A DNA stretch of 64,000 bases from Clusia tigrina (GCA_920105625.2 OV050030.1:240343889-240407888); one strand, 5' to 3'; positions 1 through 13,800 are shown, numbered from the stretch's first letter. A program made the numbers and translations. Notes: generated from the sequence alone by a model not told the origin.

Positions 1-3000
1 ACGTCCTACACCTATCAAAGATTGCAACATACAAATGCTTGTAACTTTTTACTGGAGCGTCATAAAACCTTGCAATTTTATAACAATAAAGTACTCGAGC
101 CTCTTGTCAATTTAAGTTATCGCTCAAAGCTATGCTACCCTTGAGTCCCAAATCAAACACTGAATAAACTTCAAAAGGCCCTAACTTATATACGGTACGT
201 CCTACACCTATCAAAGTTTGCAACATACAAACGCTTGTAACTTTTTACTGCAGCGTCATAAAACCTTGAAATTTTGTAACAATAAAGTACTCGAGCCTCT
301 TGTCAATTTAAGCTATCGCTCAAAGCTATGCTACCCATGTGTCCCAAATCAAACACTGATAAAACTTCAAATGGCCCTAACTTCTATACGCTACGTCCTA
401 CACCTATCAAAGTTTGCAACATGCAAATGCTTGTAACTTTTTACTGGAGCGTCATAAAACCTTGAAATTTTGTAACAATAAAGTACTCGAGCCTCTTGTC
501 AATTTAAGTTATCGCTCACAGCTATGCTACCCTTGAGTCCCAAATCAAACACTGATAAAACTTCTAATGGCCCTAACTTCTAAACGGTACGTCCTACACC
601 TATCAAAGTTTGCAACATACAAATGCTTGTAACTTTTTACTGGAGCGTCATAAAACCTTGAAATTTTGTAACAATAAAGTACTCGAGCCTCTGCTCAATT
701 TAAGCTATCGCTCAAAGCTATGCTACCCTCTAGTCCCAAATCAAACAATGATAAAACTTCAAATGACCCTAACTTCTATACGGTACGTCCTACACCTATC
801 AAAGATTGCAACATACAAATGCTTGTAACTTTTTACTGGAGCGTCATAAAACCTTGCAATTTTATAACAATAAAGTACTCGAGCCTCTTGTCAATTTAAG
901 TTATCGCTCAAAGCTATGCTACCCTTGAGTCCGAAATCAAACACTGATAAAACTTCAAATGGCCTTAACTTCTATACGGTACGTCCTACACCTATCAAAG
1001 TTTGCAACATACAAACGCTTGTAACTTTTTACTGCAGCGTCATAAAACCTTGAAATTTTGTAACAATAAAGTACTCGAGCCTCTTGTCCATTTAAGCTAT
1101 CGCTCAAAGCTATGCTACCCTTGAGTCCCAAATCAAACACTGAATAAACTTCAAATGGCCCTAACTTATATACGGTACGTCCTACACCTATCAAAGTTTG
1201 CAACATACAAACGCTTGCAACTTTTTACTGCAGCGTCATAAAACCTAGAAATTTTGTAACAATAAAGTACTCGAGCCTCTTGTCAATTTAAGCTATCGCT
1301 CAAAGCTATGCTACCCATGTGTCCCAAATCAAACACTGATAAAACTTCAAATGGCCCTAACTTCTATACGCTACGTCCTACACATATCAAAGTTTGCAAC
1401 ATACAAATGCTTGTAACTTTTTACTGGAGCGTCATAAAACCTTGAAATTTTGTAACAATAAAGTACTCGAGCCTCTTGTCAATTTAAGTTATCGCTCACA
1501 GCTATGCTACCCTTGAGTCCCAAATCAAACACTGATAAAACTTCTAATGGCCCTAACTTCTATACGGTACGTCCTACACCTATCAAAGTTTGCAACATAC
1601 AAATGCTTGTAACTTTTTACTGGAGCGTCATAAAACCTTGAAATTTTGTAACAATAAAGTACTCGAGCCTCTTGTCAATTTAAGTTATCGCTCACAGCTA
1701 TGCTACCCTTGAGTCCCAAATCAAACACTGATAAAACTTCTAATGGCCCTAAATTCTAAACGGTACGTCCTACACCTATCAAAGTTTGCAACATACAAAT
1801 GCTTGTAACTTTTTACTGGAGCGTCATAAAACCTTGAAATTTTGTAACAATAAAGTACTCGAGCCTCTGCTCAATTTAAGCTATCGCTCAAAGATATGCT
1901 ACCCTTGAGTCCCAAATCAAACGCTAATAAAACTTCAAATGGCCCTAACTTCTATACGGTATGTCCTACACCTATCAAAGTTTGCAATAGACAAATGCTT
2001 GTAACTTTTTACTGGACCGTCATAAAATCTTGAAATTTTGTAACAATAAAGTACTCGAGCCTCTTGTCAATTTAAGCTATCGCTCAAAGCTATGCTACCC
2101 TTGAGTCCCAAGTCAAACACTGGTAAAACTTCAAATGGCCCTAACTTCTATACGGTACGTACTACACCTATCAAAGTTTGCAACATTCAAATGCTTGTAA
2201 CTTTTTACTGGAGCGTCATAAAACCTTGAAATTTTGTAACAATAAAGTACTCGAGCCTCTTGTCAATTTAAGCTATCGCTCAAAGCTATGCTACCCTTGT
2301 GTCCCAAATCAAACACCGATAAAACTTCAAATGGCCCTAACTTCTATACGGAACGTCCTACACCTATGAAAGTTTGCAACATTCAAATGCTTGTAACTTT
2401 TTACTGGAGCGTCATAAAACCTTGAAATTTCGTAACAATAAAGTACTCGAGCCTCTTGTCAATTTAAGCTATCGCTCAAAGCTATGCTACCCTTGAGTCC
2501 CAAATCAAACACTGGTAAAACTTCAAATGGCCCTAACTTCTATACGGTACGTCTTACACCTATCAAAGTTTGCAACAGACAAATCCTTGTAACTTTTTAC
2601 TGCAGCGTCATAAAACCTTGAAATTTTGTAACAATAAAGTACTCGAGCCTCTTGTCAATTTAAGCTATCGCTCAAAGCTATGCTACCCTTGAGTCCCAAA
2701 TCAAACACTGGTAAAACTTCAAATGGCCCTAACTTCTATACGGAACGTCCTACACCTATCAAAGTTTGCAACTTACAAAAGCTTGTAACTTTTTACTGGA
2801 GCGTCATAAAACCTTGAAATTTTGTAACAATAAAGTACTTGAGCGTCTTGTCAATTTAAGCTATCGCTCAAAGCTATGCTACCCTTGAGACCCAAATCAA
2901 ACACTTATAGAACTTCAAATGGCCCTAACTTCTATACGGTACGTCCTACACCTATCAAAGTTTGCAACATTCAAATGCTTGTAACTTTTTACTGGAGCGT

Positions 3001-4111
3001 CATAAAACCTTGAAATTTTGTAACAATAAAGTACTCGAGCCTCTTGTCAATTTAAGCTATCGCTCAAAGCTATGCTACCCTCTAGTCCCAAATCAAACAA
3101 TGATAAAACTTCAAATGACCCTAACTTCTATACGGTACGTCCTACACCTATCAAAAATTGCAACATACAAATGCTTGTAACTTTTTACTGGAGCGTCATA
3201 AAACCTTGCAATTTTATAACAATAAAGTACTCGAGCCTCTTGTCAATTTAAGCTATCGCTCAAAGCTATGCTACCCTTGAGTCCCAAATAAAACACTGAT
3301 TAAATTTCAAATGGCCCTAACTTCTATACGGTACGTCCTACACCTATCAAAGTTTGCAACATTCAAATGCTTGTAACTTTTTACTGGAGCGTCATAAAAC
3401 CTTGAAATTTTGTAACAATAAAGTTCTCGAGCCTCTTGTCAATTTAAGCTATCGCTCAAAGCTATGCTACCCTTGAGTGCCAAATCAAACACTGGTAAAA
3501 CTTCAAATGGCCCTAACTTCTATACGGTACGTACTACACCTATCAAAGTTTGCAACATTCAAATACTTGTAACTTTTTACTGGAGCGTCATAAAACCTTG
3601 AAATTTTGTAACAATAAAGTACTCGAGCCTCTTGTCAATTTAAGCTATCGCTCAAAGCTATGCTTGTGTCCCAAATCAAACACCGATAAAACTTCAAATG
3701 GCCCTAACTTCTATACGGAACATCCTACACCTATCAAAATTTGCAACTTACAAAAGCTTGTAACTTTTTACTGGAGCGTCATAAAACCTTGAAATTTTGT
3801 AACAATAAAGTAGTCGAGCGTCTTGTCAATTTAAGCTATCGCTCAAAGCTATGCTACCCTTGAGACCCAAATCAAACACTTATAGAACTTCAAATGGCCC
3901 TAACTTCTATACGGTACGTCCTACACCTATCAAAGTTTGCAATATTCAAATGCTTGTAACTTTTTACTGGAGCGTCATAAAACCTTGAAATTTTGTAACA
4001 TTAAAGTACTCGAGCCTCTGGAAAATTTAAGCTATCGCTCAAAGCTATGCTACCCTCTAGTCCCAAATCAAACAATGATAAAACTTCAAATGACCCTAAC
4101 TTCTATACGGT
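1..4111 (+). repeat. HOR block A, copy 1 (4111 bp, 21 monomers)
   Basis: Sequence from position 1 recurs at 4112 with a constant offset of 4111 bp. That is 21 x 196 minus 5, and the 5-bp loss is visible near 3664. The match holds until about 3240. By eye at least four substitutions separate the copies there (near 1438, 1752, 2430 and 2839). Block A is marked by monomer classes with CCCATGTG, TACGCTACG, CTCACAGC and CTCTGCTC. Inside the unit a 5-monomer step is also visible: about 160-600 resembles 1140-1580. The true left edge may lie outside the window. Confidence 0.9.
3661..3670 (+). other. 5-bp deletion within a monomer
   Basis: Sister monomers read GCTATGCTACCCTTGTGTCCC in two parts; here GCTATGCT runs straight into TGTGTCCC, losing five bases. 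This deletion accounts exactly for the 4111-bp (not 4116-bp) period of block A. Confidence 0.85.
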
Positions 4112-7100
4112 ACGTCCTACACCTATCAAAGATTGCAACATACAAATGCTTGTAACTTTTTACTGGAGCGTCATAAAACCTTGCAATTTTATAACAATAA
4201 AGTACTCGAGCCTCTTGTCAATTTAAGTTATCGCTCAAAGCTATGCTACCCTTGAGTCCCAAATCAAACACTGAATAAACTTCAAAAGGCCCTAACTTAT
4301 ATACGGTACGTCCTACACCTATCAAAGTTTGCAACATACAAACGCTTGTAACTTTTTACTGCAGCGTCATAAAACCTTGAAATTTTGTAACAATAAAGTA
4401 CTCGAGCCTCTTGTCAATTTAAGCTATCGCTCAAAGCTATGCTACCCATGTGTCCCAAATCAAACACTGATAAAACTTCAAATGGCCCTAACTTCTATAC
4501 GCTACGTCCTACACCTATCAAAGTTTGCAACATGCAAATGCTTGTAACTTTTTACTGGAGCGTCATAAAACCTTGAAATTTTGTAACAATAAAGTACTCG
4601 AGCCTCTTGTCAATTTAAGTTATCGCTCACAGCTATGCTACCCTTGAGTCCCAAATCAAACACTGATAAAACTTCTAATGGCCCTAACTTCTAAACGGTA
4701 CGTCCTACACCTATCAAAGTTTGCAACATACAAATGCTTGTAACTTTTTACTGGAGCGTCATAAAACCTTGAAATTTTGTAACAATAAAGTACTCGAGCC
4801 TCTGCTCAATTTAAGCTATCGCTCAAAGCTATGCTACCCTCTAGTCCCAAATCAAACAATGATAAAACTTCAAATGACCCTAACTTCTATACGGTACGTC
4901 CTACACCTATCAAAGATTGCAACATACAAATGCTTGTAACTTTTTACTGGAGCGTCATAAAACCTTGCAATTTTATAACAATAAAGTACTCGAGCCTCTT
5001 GTCAATTTAAGTTATCGCTCAAAGCTATGCTACCCTTGAGTCCGAAATCAAACACTGATAAAACTTCAAATGGCCTTAACTTCTATACGGTACGTCCTAC
5101 ACCTATCAAAGTTTGCAACATACAAACGCTTGTAACTTTTTACTGCAGCGTCATAAAACCTTGAAATTTTGTAACAATAAAGTACTCGAGCCTCTTGTCC
5201 ATTTAAGCTATCGCTCAAAGCTATGCTACCCTTGAGTCCCAAATCAAACACTGAATAAACTTCAAATGGCCCTAACTTATATACGGTACGTCCTACACCT
5301 ATCAAAGTTTGCAACATACAAACGCTTGCAACTTTTTACTGCAGCGTCATAAAACCTAGAAATTTTGTAACAATAAAGTACTCGAGCCTCTTGTCAATTT
5401 AAGCTATCGCTCAAAGCTATGCTACCCATGTGTCCCAAATCAAACACTGATAAAACTTCAAATGGCCCTAACTTCTATACGCTACGTCCTACACATATCA
5501 AAGTTTGCAACATACAAATGCTTGTAACTTTTTACTGGAGCGTCATAATACCTTGAAATTTTGTAACAATAAAGTACTCGAGCCTCTTGTCAATTTAAGT
5601 TATCGCTCACAGCTATGCTACCCTTGAGTCCCAAATCAAACACTGATAAAACTTCTAATGGCCCTAACTTCTATACGGTACGTCCTACACCTATCAAAGT
5701 TTGCAACATACAAATGCTTGTAACTTTTTACTGGAGCGTCATAAAACCTTGAAATTTTGTAACAATAAAGTACTCGAGCCTCTTGTCAATTTAAGTTATC
5801 GCTCACAGCTATGCTACCCTTGAGTCCCAAATCAAACACTGATAAAACTTCTAATGGCCCTAACTTCTAAACGGTACGTCCTACACCTATCAAAGTTTGC
5901 AACATACAAATGCTTGTAACTTTTTACTGGAGCGTCATAAAACCTTGAAATTTTGTAACAATAAAGTACTCGAGCCTCTGCTCAATTTAAGCTATCGCTC
6001 AAAGATATGCTACCCTTGAGTCCCAAATCAAACGCTAATAAAACTTCAAATGGCCCTAACTTCTATACGGTATGTCCTACACCTATCAAAGTTTGCAATA
6101 GACAAATGCTTGTAACTTTTTACTGGACCGTCATAAAATCTTGAAATTTTGTAACAATAAAGTACTCGAGCCTCTTGTCAATTTAAGCTATCGCTCAAAG
6201 CTATGCTACCCTTGAGTCCCAAGTCAAACACTGGTAAAACTTCAAATGGCCCTAACTTCTATACGGTACGTACTACACCTATCAAAGTTTGCAACATTCA
6301 AATGCTTGTAACTTTTTACTGGAGCGTCATAAAACCTTGAAATTTTGTAACAATAAAGTACTCGAGCCTCTTGTCAATTTAAGCTATCGCTCAAAGCTAT
6401 GCTACCCTTGTGTCCCAAATCAAACACCGATAAAACTTCAAATGGCCCTAACTTCTATACGGAACGTCCTACACCTATGAAAGTTTGCAACATTCAAATG
6501 CTTGTAACTTTTTACTGGAGCGTCATAAAACCTTGAAATTTTGTAACAATAAAGTACTCGAGCCTCTTGTCAATTTAAGCTATCGCTCAAAGCTATGCTA
6601 CCCTTGAGTCCCAAATCAAACACTGGTAAAACTTCAAATGGCCCTAACTTCTATACGGTACGTCTTACACCTATCAAAGTTTGCAACAGACAAATCCTTG
6701 TAACTTTTTACTGCAGCGTCATAAAACCTTGAAATTTTGTAACAATAAAGTACTCGAGCCTCTTGTCAATTTAAGCTATCGCTCAAAGCTATGCTACCCT
6801 TGAGTCCCAAATCAAACACTGGTAAAACTTCAAATGGCCCTAACTTCTATACGGAACGTCCTACACCTATCAAAGTTTGCAACTTACAAAAGCTTGTAAC
6901 TTTTTACTGGAGCGTCATAAAACCTTGAAATTTTGTAACAATAAAGTACTCGAGCGTCTTGTCAATTTAAGCTATCGCTCAAAGCTATGCTACCCTTGAG
7001 ACCCAAATCAAACACTTATAGAACTTCAAATGGCCCTAACTTCTATACGGTACGTCCTACACCTATCAAAGTTTGCAACATTCAAATGCTTGTAACTTTT

Positions 7101-7351
7101 TACTGGAGCGTCATAAAACCTTGAAATTTTGTAACAATAAAGTACTCGAGCCTCTTGTCAATTTAAGCTATCGCTCAAAGCTATGCTACCCTCTAGTCCC
7201 AAATCAAACAATGATAAAACTTCAAATGACCCTAACTTCTATACGGTACGTCCTACACCTATCAAAAATTGCAACATACAAATGCTTGTAACTTTTTACT
7301 GGAGCGTCATAAAACCTTGCAATTTTATAACAATAAAGTACTCGAGCCTCT
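4112..7351 (+). repeat. HOR block A, copy 2 (partial)
   Basis: This segment matches 1-3240 at offset 4111 with very few differences. The match breaks at about 7351, where the expected continuation is replaced by monomers resembling about 5011 onward at an offset of 2352 bp (12 x 196). This is the mark of a register jump between misaligned copies. Copy 2 has about 3.2 kb of the 4.1-kb unit. Confidence 0.88.
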
Positions 7352-8150
7352 TGTCAATTTAAGTTATCGCTCAAAGCTATGCTACCCTTGAGTCCGAAAT
7401 CAAACACTGATAAAACTTCAAATGGCCCTAACTTCTATACGGTACGTCCTACACCTATCAAAGTTTGCAACATACAAACGCTTGTAACTTTTTACTGCAG
7501 CGTCATAAAACCTTGAAATTTTGTATTAATAAAGTACTCGAGCCTCTTGTCCATTTAAGCTATCGCTCAAAGCTATGCTACCCTTGAGTCCCAAACCAAA
7601 CACTGAATAAACTTCAAATGGCCCTAACTTATATACGGTACGTCCTACACCTATCAAAGTTTGCAACATACAAACGCTTGCAACTTTTTACTGCAGCGTC
7701 ATAAAACCTTGAAATTTTGTAACAATAAAGTACTCGAGCCTCTTGTCAATTTAAGCTATCGCTCAAAGCTATGCTACCCATGTGTCCCAAATCAAACACT
7801 GATAAAACTTCAAATGGCCCTAACTTCTATACGCTACGTCCTACACATATCAAAGTTTGCAACATTCAAATGCTTGTAACTTTTTACTGGAGCGTCATAA
7901 AACCTTGAAATTTTGTAACAATAAAGTTCTCGAGCCTCTTGTCAATTTAAGCTATCGCTCAAAGCTATGCTTTGTTTGATTTGGGACCCTTGTGTCCCAA
8001 ATCAAACACTGATAAAACTTCAAAAGGCCCTAACTTATATACGGTACGTCCTACACCTATCAAAGTTTGCAACATACAAACGCTTGTTACTTTTTACTGC
8101 AGCGTCATAAAACCTTGAAATTTTGTAACAATAAAGTACTCGAGCGTTTT
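7352..8150 (+). repeat. Transition segment between HOR blocks A and B
   Basis: About four monomers link blocks A and B. The first part (to about 7870) resembles 5000-5520 at offset 2352 bp (12 monomers). The later part carries block A traits (AAAGGCCC, CTTATATACGG, CTGCAG) together with a GAGCGTTTTG variant that recurs in block B. The segment contains the unique hairpin insertion at 7973-8008. Confidence 0.7.
7973..8008 (+). repeat. Perfect 15-bp inverted repeat made by a 14-bp insertion
   Basis: The left arm (7973-7987, TGTTTGATTTGGGAC) is the exact reverse complement of the right arm (7994-8008, GTCCCAAATCAAACA), with a 6-base loop CCTTGT. The right arm is ordinary monomer sequence. The left arm comes from a 14-bp insertion after GCTATGCT. 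Flanking monomers are spaced 4 x 196 + 14 bp, which confirms the size. It occurs once in the window. The inserted bases being an inverted copy of DNA just downstream suggests a template switch during replication (inference). Confidence 0.92.
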
Positions 8151-9090
8151 GTCAATTTAAGCTATCGCTCAAAGCTATGCTACCCTTGAGACCCAAATCA
8201 AACACTTATAGAACTTCAAATGGCCCTAACTTCTATACGGTACGTCCTACACCTATCAAAGTTTGCAACATTCAAATGCTTGTAACTTTTTACTGGAGCG
8301 TCATAAAACCTTGAAATTTTGTAACAATAAAGTACTCGAGCCTCTTGTCAATTTAAGCTATCGCTCAAAGCTATGCTACCCTTGAGTCCCAAATCAAACA
8401 CTGGTAAAACTTCAAATGGCCCTAACTTCTATACGGTACGTCCTACACCTATCAAAGTTTGCAACATTCAAATGCTTGTAACTTTTTACTGGAGCTTCAT
8501 AAAACCTTGAAATTTTGTAACAATAAAGTACTCGAGCCTCTTGTCAATTTAAGCTATCGCTCAAAGCTATGCTACCCTTGTGTACCAAATCAAACACTGA
8601 TAAAACTTCAAATGGGCCTAATTTTTATACGGAACGTCCTACACCTATCAAAGTTTGCAACATACAAAAGCTTGTAACTTTTTACTGGAGCGTCATAAAA
8701 CCTTGAAATTTTGTAACAATAAAGTACTCGAGCCTCTTGTCAATTTAAGCTATCGCTCAAAGCTATGCTACCCTCTAGTCCCAAATCAAACAATGATAAA
8801 ACTTCAAATGACCCTAACTTCTATACGGTACGTCCTATACCTATCAAAGTTTGCAACATTCAAATGCTTGTAACTTTTTACTGGAGCTTCATAAAACCTT
8901 GAAATTTTGTAACAATAAAGTACTCGAGCCTCTTGTCAATTTAAACTATCGCTCAAAGCTATGCTACCCTTGTGTAAAAAATCAAACACTGATAAAACTT
9001 CAAATGGGCCTAATTTCTATACGGAACGTCCTACACCTATCAAAGTTTGCAACATACAAAAGCTTGTAACTTTTTACTGGAGCGTCATAA

Positions 9091-9114
9091 AAATTTTGAA
9101 ATTTTGAAATTTTG
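9091..9114 (+). repeat. Triple AAATTTTG microrepeat (+9 bp), first occurrence
   Basis: Ordinary monomers read ATAAAACCTTGAAATTTTG. Here three perfect AAATTTTG units stand in a row, making the monomer 205 bp. The same form is at 11648-11671, 14327-14350, 17080-17103, 19637-19660, 22316-22339, 23893-23916, 27822-27845 and 30183-30206. One imperfect form is at 33132-33155 (middle unit AAATTTTT). It looks like slippage on an 8-bp unit, later spread by amplification of the larger blocks. It is a clean lineage marker for block B. Confidence 0.92.
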
Positions 9115-10610
9115 TAACAATAAAGTACTCGAGCCTCTTGTCAATTTAAGCTATCGCTCAAAGCTTTGCTACCCTTGAGACCCAAATCAAACACTTATAG
9201 AACTTCAAATGGCCCTAACTTCTATACGGTACGCCCTACACCTATCAAAGTTTGCAACATTCAAATGCTTCTAACTTTTTACTGGAGCGTCATAAAACCT
9301 TGAAATTTTGTAACAATAAAGTACTCGAGCCTCTTGTCAATTTAAGCTATCGCTCAAAGCTATACTACCCTCTAGTCCCAAATCAAACAATGATAAAACT
9401 TCAAATGGCCCTAAATTCTATACGGAACGTCCTACACCTATCAAAGTTTGCAACTTCCAAAAGCTTGTAACTTTTTACTGGAGCGTCATAAAACCTTGAA
9501 CTTTTGTAACAATAAAGTACTCGAGCGTTTTGTCAATTTAAGCTATCGCTCAAAGCTATGCTACCCTTGAGACCCAAATCAAACACTTATAGAACTTCAG
9601 ATGGCCCTAACTTCTATACGGTACGTCCTACACCTATCAAAGTTTGCAACATTCAAATGCTTGTAACTTTTTACTGGAGCGTCATAAAACCTTGAAATTT
9701 TGTAACAATAAAGTACTCGAGCCTCTTGTCAATTTAAGCTATCGCTCAAAGCTATGCTACCCTTGAGTCCCAAATCAAACACTGGTAAAACTTCAAATGG
9801 CCCTAACTTCTATACGGTACTTCCTAAACCTATCAAAGTTTGCAACATACAAAAGCTTGTAACTTTTTACTGGAGCGTCATAAAACCTTGAAATTTTGTA
9901 ACAATAAAGTACTCGAGCCTCTTGTCAATTTAAGCTATCGCTCAAAGCTTTGCTACCCTTGAGACCCAAATCAAACACTTATAGAACTTCAAATGACCCT
10001 AACTTCTATACGGTCCGTCCTACACCTATCAAAGTTTGCAACATTCAAATGCTTGTAACTTTTTACTGGAGCGTCATAAAACCTTGAAATTTTGTAACAA
10101 TAAAGTACTCGAGCCTCTTGTCAATTTAAGTTATCGCTCACAGCTATGCTACCCTTGAGTCCCAAATCAAACACTGATAAAACTTCTAATGGCCCTAACT
10201 TCCATACGGTACGTCCTACACCTATCAAAGTTTGCAACATACAAATGCTTGTAACTTGTTACTGGAGCGTCAGAAAACCTTGAAATTTTGTAACAATAAA
10301 GTACTCGAGCGTCTTGTCAATTTAAGCTATCGCTCAAAGTTATGCTACCCTTGAGTCCCAAATCAAACACTCATAAAACTTCAAATGGCCCTAACTTCTA
10401 AACGGTACGTCCTACACCTATCAAAGTTTGCAACATACAAATGTTTGTAGCTTTTTACTGGAGCGTCATAAAACCTTGAAATTTTGTAACAATAAAGTCA
10501 TCGAGCCTCTGCTCAATTTAAGCTATCGCTCAAAGATATGCTACCCTTGAGTCCCAAATAAAACACTGATAAAACTTCAAATGGCCCTATCTTCTATACG
10601 GTACGTCCTA

Positions 10611-10806
10611 CACCTATCAAAGTTTGCAACATACAAATGCTTATAACTTTTTACTGAAGCGTCATAAACCCTTGAAATAGTTAAACAATAAAGTACTCGA
10701 GCCTCTTGTCAATGTAAGCTATCGCTCAAAGCTGTGCTAAACTTGAGTCCCAAATCAAACGCTGATAAAACTTCAAATGACCCTAACTTCTATACGGTAC
10801 GTCTTA
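10611..10806 (+). repeat. Most diverged monomer of block B, copy 1
   Basis: This monomer has about a dozen differences from the common form clustered in one copy: CTTATAAC, CTGAAGC, ATAAACCCTTG, GAAATAGTTAAAC, AATGTAAGC and GCTGTGCTAAAC. The same set recurs in copy 2 (about 18600-18795) and copy 3 (about 25805-26000) at the expected offsets and nowhere else that I see. It therefore diverged before block B was amplified and was carried along intact. Confidence 0.85.
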
Positions 10807-13800
10807 CACCTATCAAAGTTTGCAACAGACAAATGCTTGTAACTTTTTACTGCAGCGTCATAAAACCTTGAAATTTTGTAACAATAAAGTACTCGAGCCT
10901 CTTGTCAATTTAAGCTATCGCTCAAAGCTATGCTACCCTCTAGTCCCAAATCAAACAATGATAAAACTTCAAATGACCCTAACTTCTATACGGTACGTCC
11001 TATACCTATCAAAGTTTGCAACATTCAAATGCTTGTAACTTTTTACTGGAGCTTCATAAAACCTTGAAATTTTGTAACAATAAAGTACTCGAGCCTCTTG
11101 TCAATTTAAGCTATCGCTCAAAGCTATGCTACCCTTGTGTACCAAATCAAACACTGATAAAACTTCAAATGGGCCTAATTTTTATACGGAACGTCCTATA
11201 CCTATCAAAGTTTGCAACATACAAAAGCTTGTAACTTTTTACTGGAGCGTCATAAAACCTTGAAATTTTGTAACAATAAAGTACTCGAGCCTCTTGTCAA
11301 TTTAAGCTATCGCTCAAAGCTTTGCTACCCTTGAGACCCAAATCAAACACTTATAGAACTTCAAATGGCCCTTACTTCTATACGGTACGTCCTACACCTA
11401 TCAAAGTTTGCAACATTCAAATGCTTGTAACTTTTTACTGGAGCTTCATAAAACCTTGAAATTTTGTAAAAATAAAGTACTCGAGCCTCTTGTCAATTTA
11501 AGCTATCGCTGAAAGCTATGCTACCCTTGTGTACCAAATCAAACACTGATAAAACTTCAAATGGGCCTAATTTCTATACGGAACGTCCTACACCTATCAA
11601 AGTTTGCAACATACAAAAGCTTGTAACTTTTTACTGGAGCGTCATAAAAATTTTGAAATTTTGAAATTTTGTAACAATAAAGTACTCGAGCCTCTTGTCA
11701 ATTTAAGCTATCGCTCAAAGCTTTGCTACCCTTGAGACCCAAATCAAACACTTATAGAACTTCAAATGGCCCTAACTTCTATACAGTACGTCCTACACCT
11801 ATCAAAGTTTGCAACATTCAAATGCTTCTAACTTTTTACTGGAGCGTCATAAAACCTTGAAATTTTGTAACAATAAAGTACTCGAGCCTCTTGTCAATTT
11901 AAGCTATCGCTCAAAGCTATACTACCCTCTAGTCCCAAATCAAACAATGATAAAACTTCAAATGGCCCTAAATTCTATACGGAACGTCCTACACCTATCA
12001 AAGTTTGCAACTTCCAAAAGCTTGTAACTTTTTACTGGAGCGTCATAAAACCTTGAAATTTTGTAACAATAAAGTACTCGAGCGTCTTGTCAATTTAAGC
12101 TATCGCTCAAAGCTATGCTACCCTTGAGACGCAAATCAAACACTTATAGAACTTCAAATGGCCCTAACTTCTATACGGTACGTCCTACACCTATCAAAGT
12201 TTGCAACATTCAAATGCTTGTAACTTTTTACTGGAGCGTCATAAAACCTTGAAATTTTGTAACAATAAAGTACTCGAGCCTCTTGTCAATTTAAGCTATC
12301 GCTCAAAGCTATGCTACCCTTGAGTCCCAAATCAAACACTGGTAAAACTTCAAATGGCCCTAACTTCTATACGGTACGTCTTACACCTATCAAAGTTTGC
12401 AACAGACAAATGCTTGTAACTTTTTACTGCAGCGTCATAAAACCTTGAAATTTTGTAACAATAAAGTACTCGAGCCTCTTGTCAATTTAAGCTATCGCTC
12501 AAAGCTATGCTACCCTTGAGTCCCAAATCAAACACTGGTAAAACTTCAAATGGCCCTAACTTCTATATGGTACGTCCTACACCTATCAAAGTTTGCAATA
12601 TTCAAATGCTTGTAACTTTTTACTGGAGCTTCATAAAACCTTGAAATTTTGTAACAATAAAGTACTCGAGCCTCTTGTCAATTTAAGCTATCGCTCAAAG
12701 CTATGCTACCCTTGTGTACCAAATCAAACACTGATAAAACTTCAAATGGCCCTAATTTCTATACGGAACGTCCTACACCTATCAAAGTTTGCAACATACA
12801 AAAGCTTGTAACTTTTTACTGGAGCGTCATAAAACCTTGAAATTTTGTAACAATAAAGTACTCGAGCGTCTTGTCAATTTAAGCTATCGCTCAAAGCTAT
12901 GCTACCCTTGAGACCCAAATCAAACACTTATAGAACTTCAAATGGCCCTAACTTCTATACGGTACGTCCTACACCTATCAAAGTTTGCAACATTCAAATG
13001 CTTGTAACTTTTTACTGGAGCGTCATAAAACCTTGAAATTTTGTAACAATAAAGTACTCGAGCCTCTTGTCAATTTAAGCTATCGCTCAAAGCTATGCTA
13101 CCCTTGAGTCCCAAATCAAACACTGGTAAAACTTCAAATGGCCCTAACTTCTATACGGTACGTCTTACACCTATCAAAGTTTGCAACAGACAAATGCTTG
13201 TAACTTTTTACTGCAGCGTCATAAAACCTTGAAATTTTGTAACAATAAAGTACTCGAGCCTCTTGTCAATTTAAGCTATCGCTCAAAGCTATGCTACCCT
13301 TGAGTCCGAAATCAAACACTGATAAAACTTCAAATGGCCCTAACTTCTATACGGTACGTCCTACACCTATCAAAGTTTGCAACATACAAACGCTTGTAAC
13401 TTTTTACTGCAGCGTCATAAAACCTTGAAATTTTGAAACATTAAAGTACTCGAGCCTCTTGTCAATTTAAGCTATCGCTCAAAGCTATGCTACCCTTGTG
13501 TACCAAATCAAACACTGGTAAAACTTCAAATGGCCCTAACTTCTATACGGTACATCCTACACCTATCAAAGTTCGCAACATTTAAATGTTTGTAACTTTT
13601 TACTGGAGCGTCATAAAACCTTGAAATTTTGTAACAATAAAGTACTCGAGCCTCTTGTCAATTTAAGCTATCGCTCAAAGCTATGCTACCCTCTAGTCCC
13701 AAATCAAACAATGATAAAACTTCAAATGACCCTAACTTCTATACGGTACGTCCTATACCTATCAAAGTTTGCAACATTCAAATGCTTGTAACTTTTTACT

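Noticed and set aside
955..1206. Minus-strand 83-codon frame (also at 5066-5317, with shorter ones at 40646 and 57712)
   Set aside because: It covers the same satellite on the other strand. It is open only where chance variants remove stop codons, and it repeats because block A repeats. No protein family features are visible.
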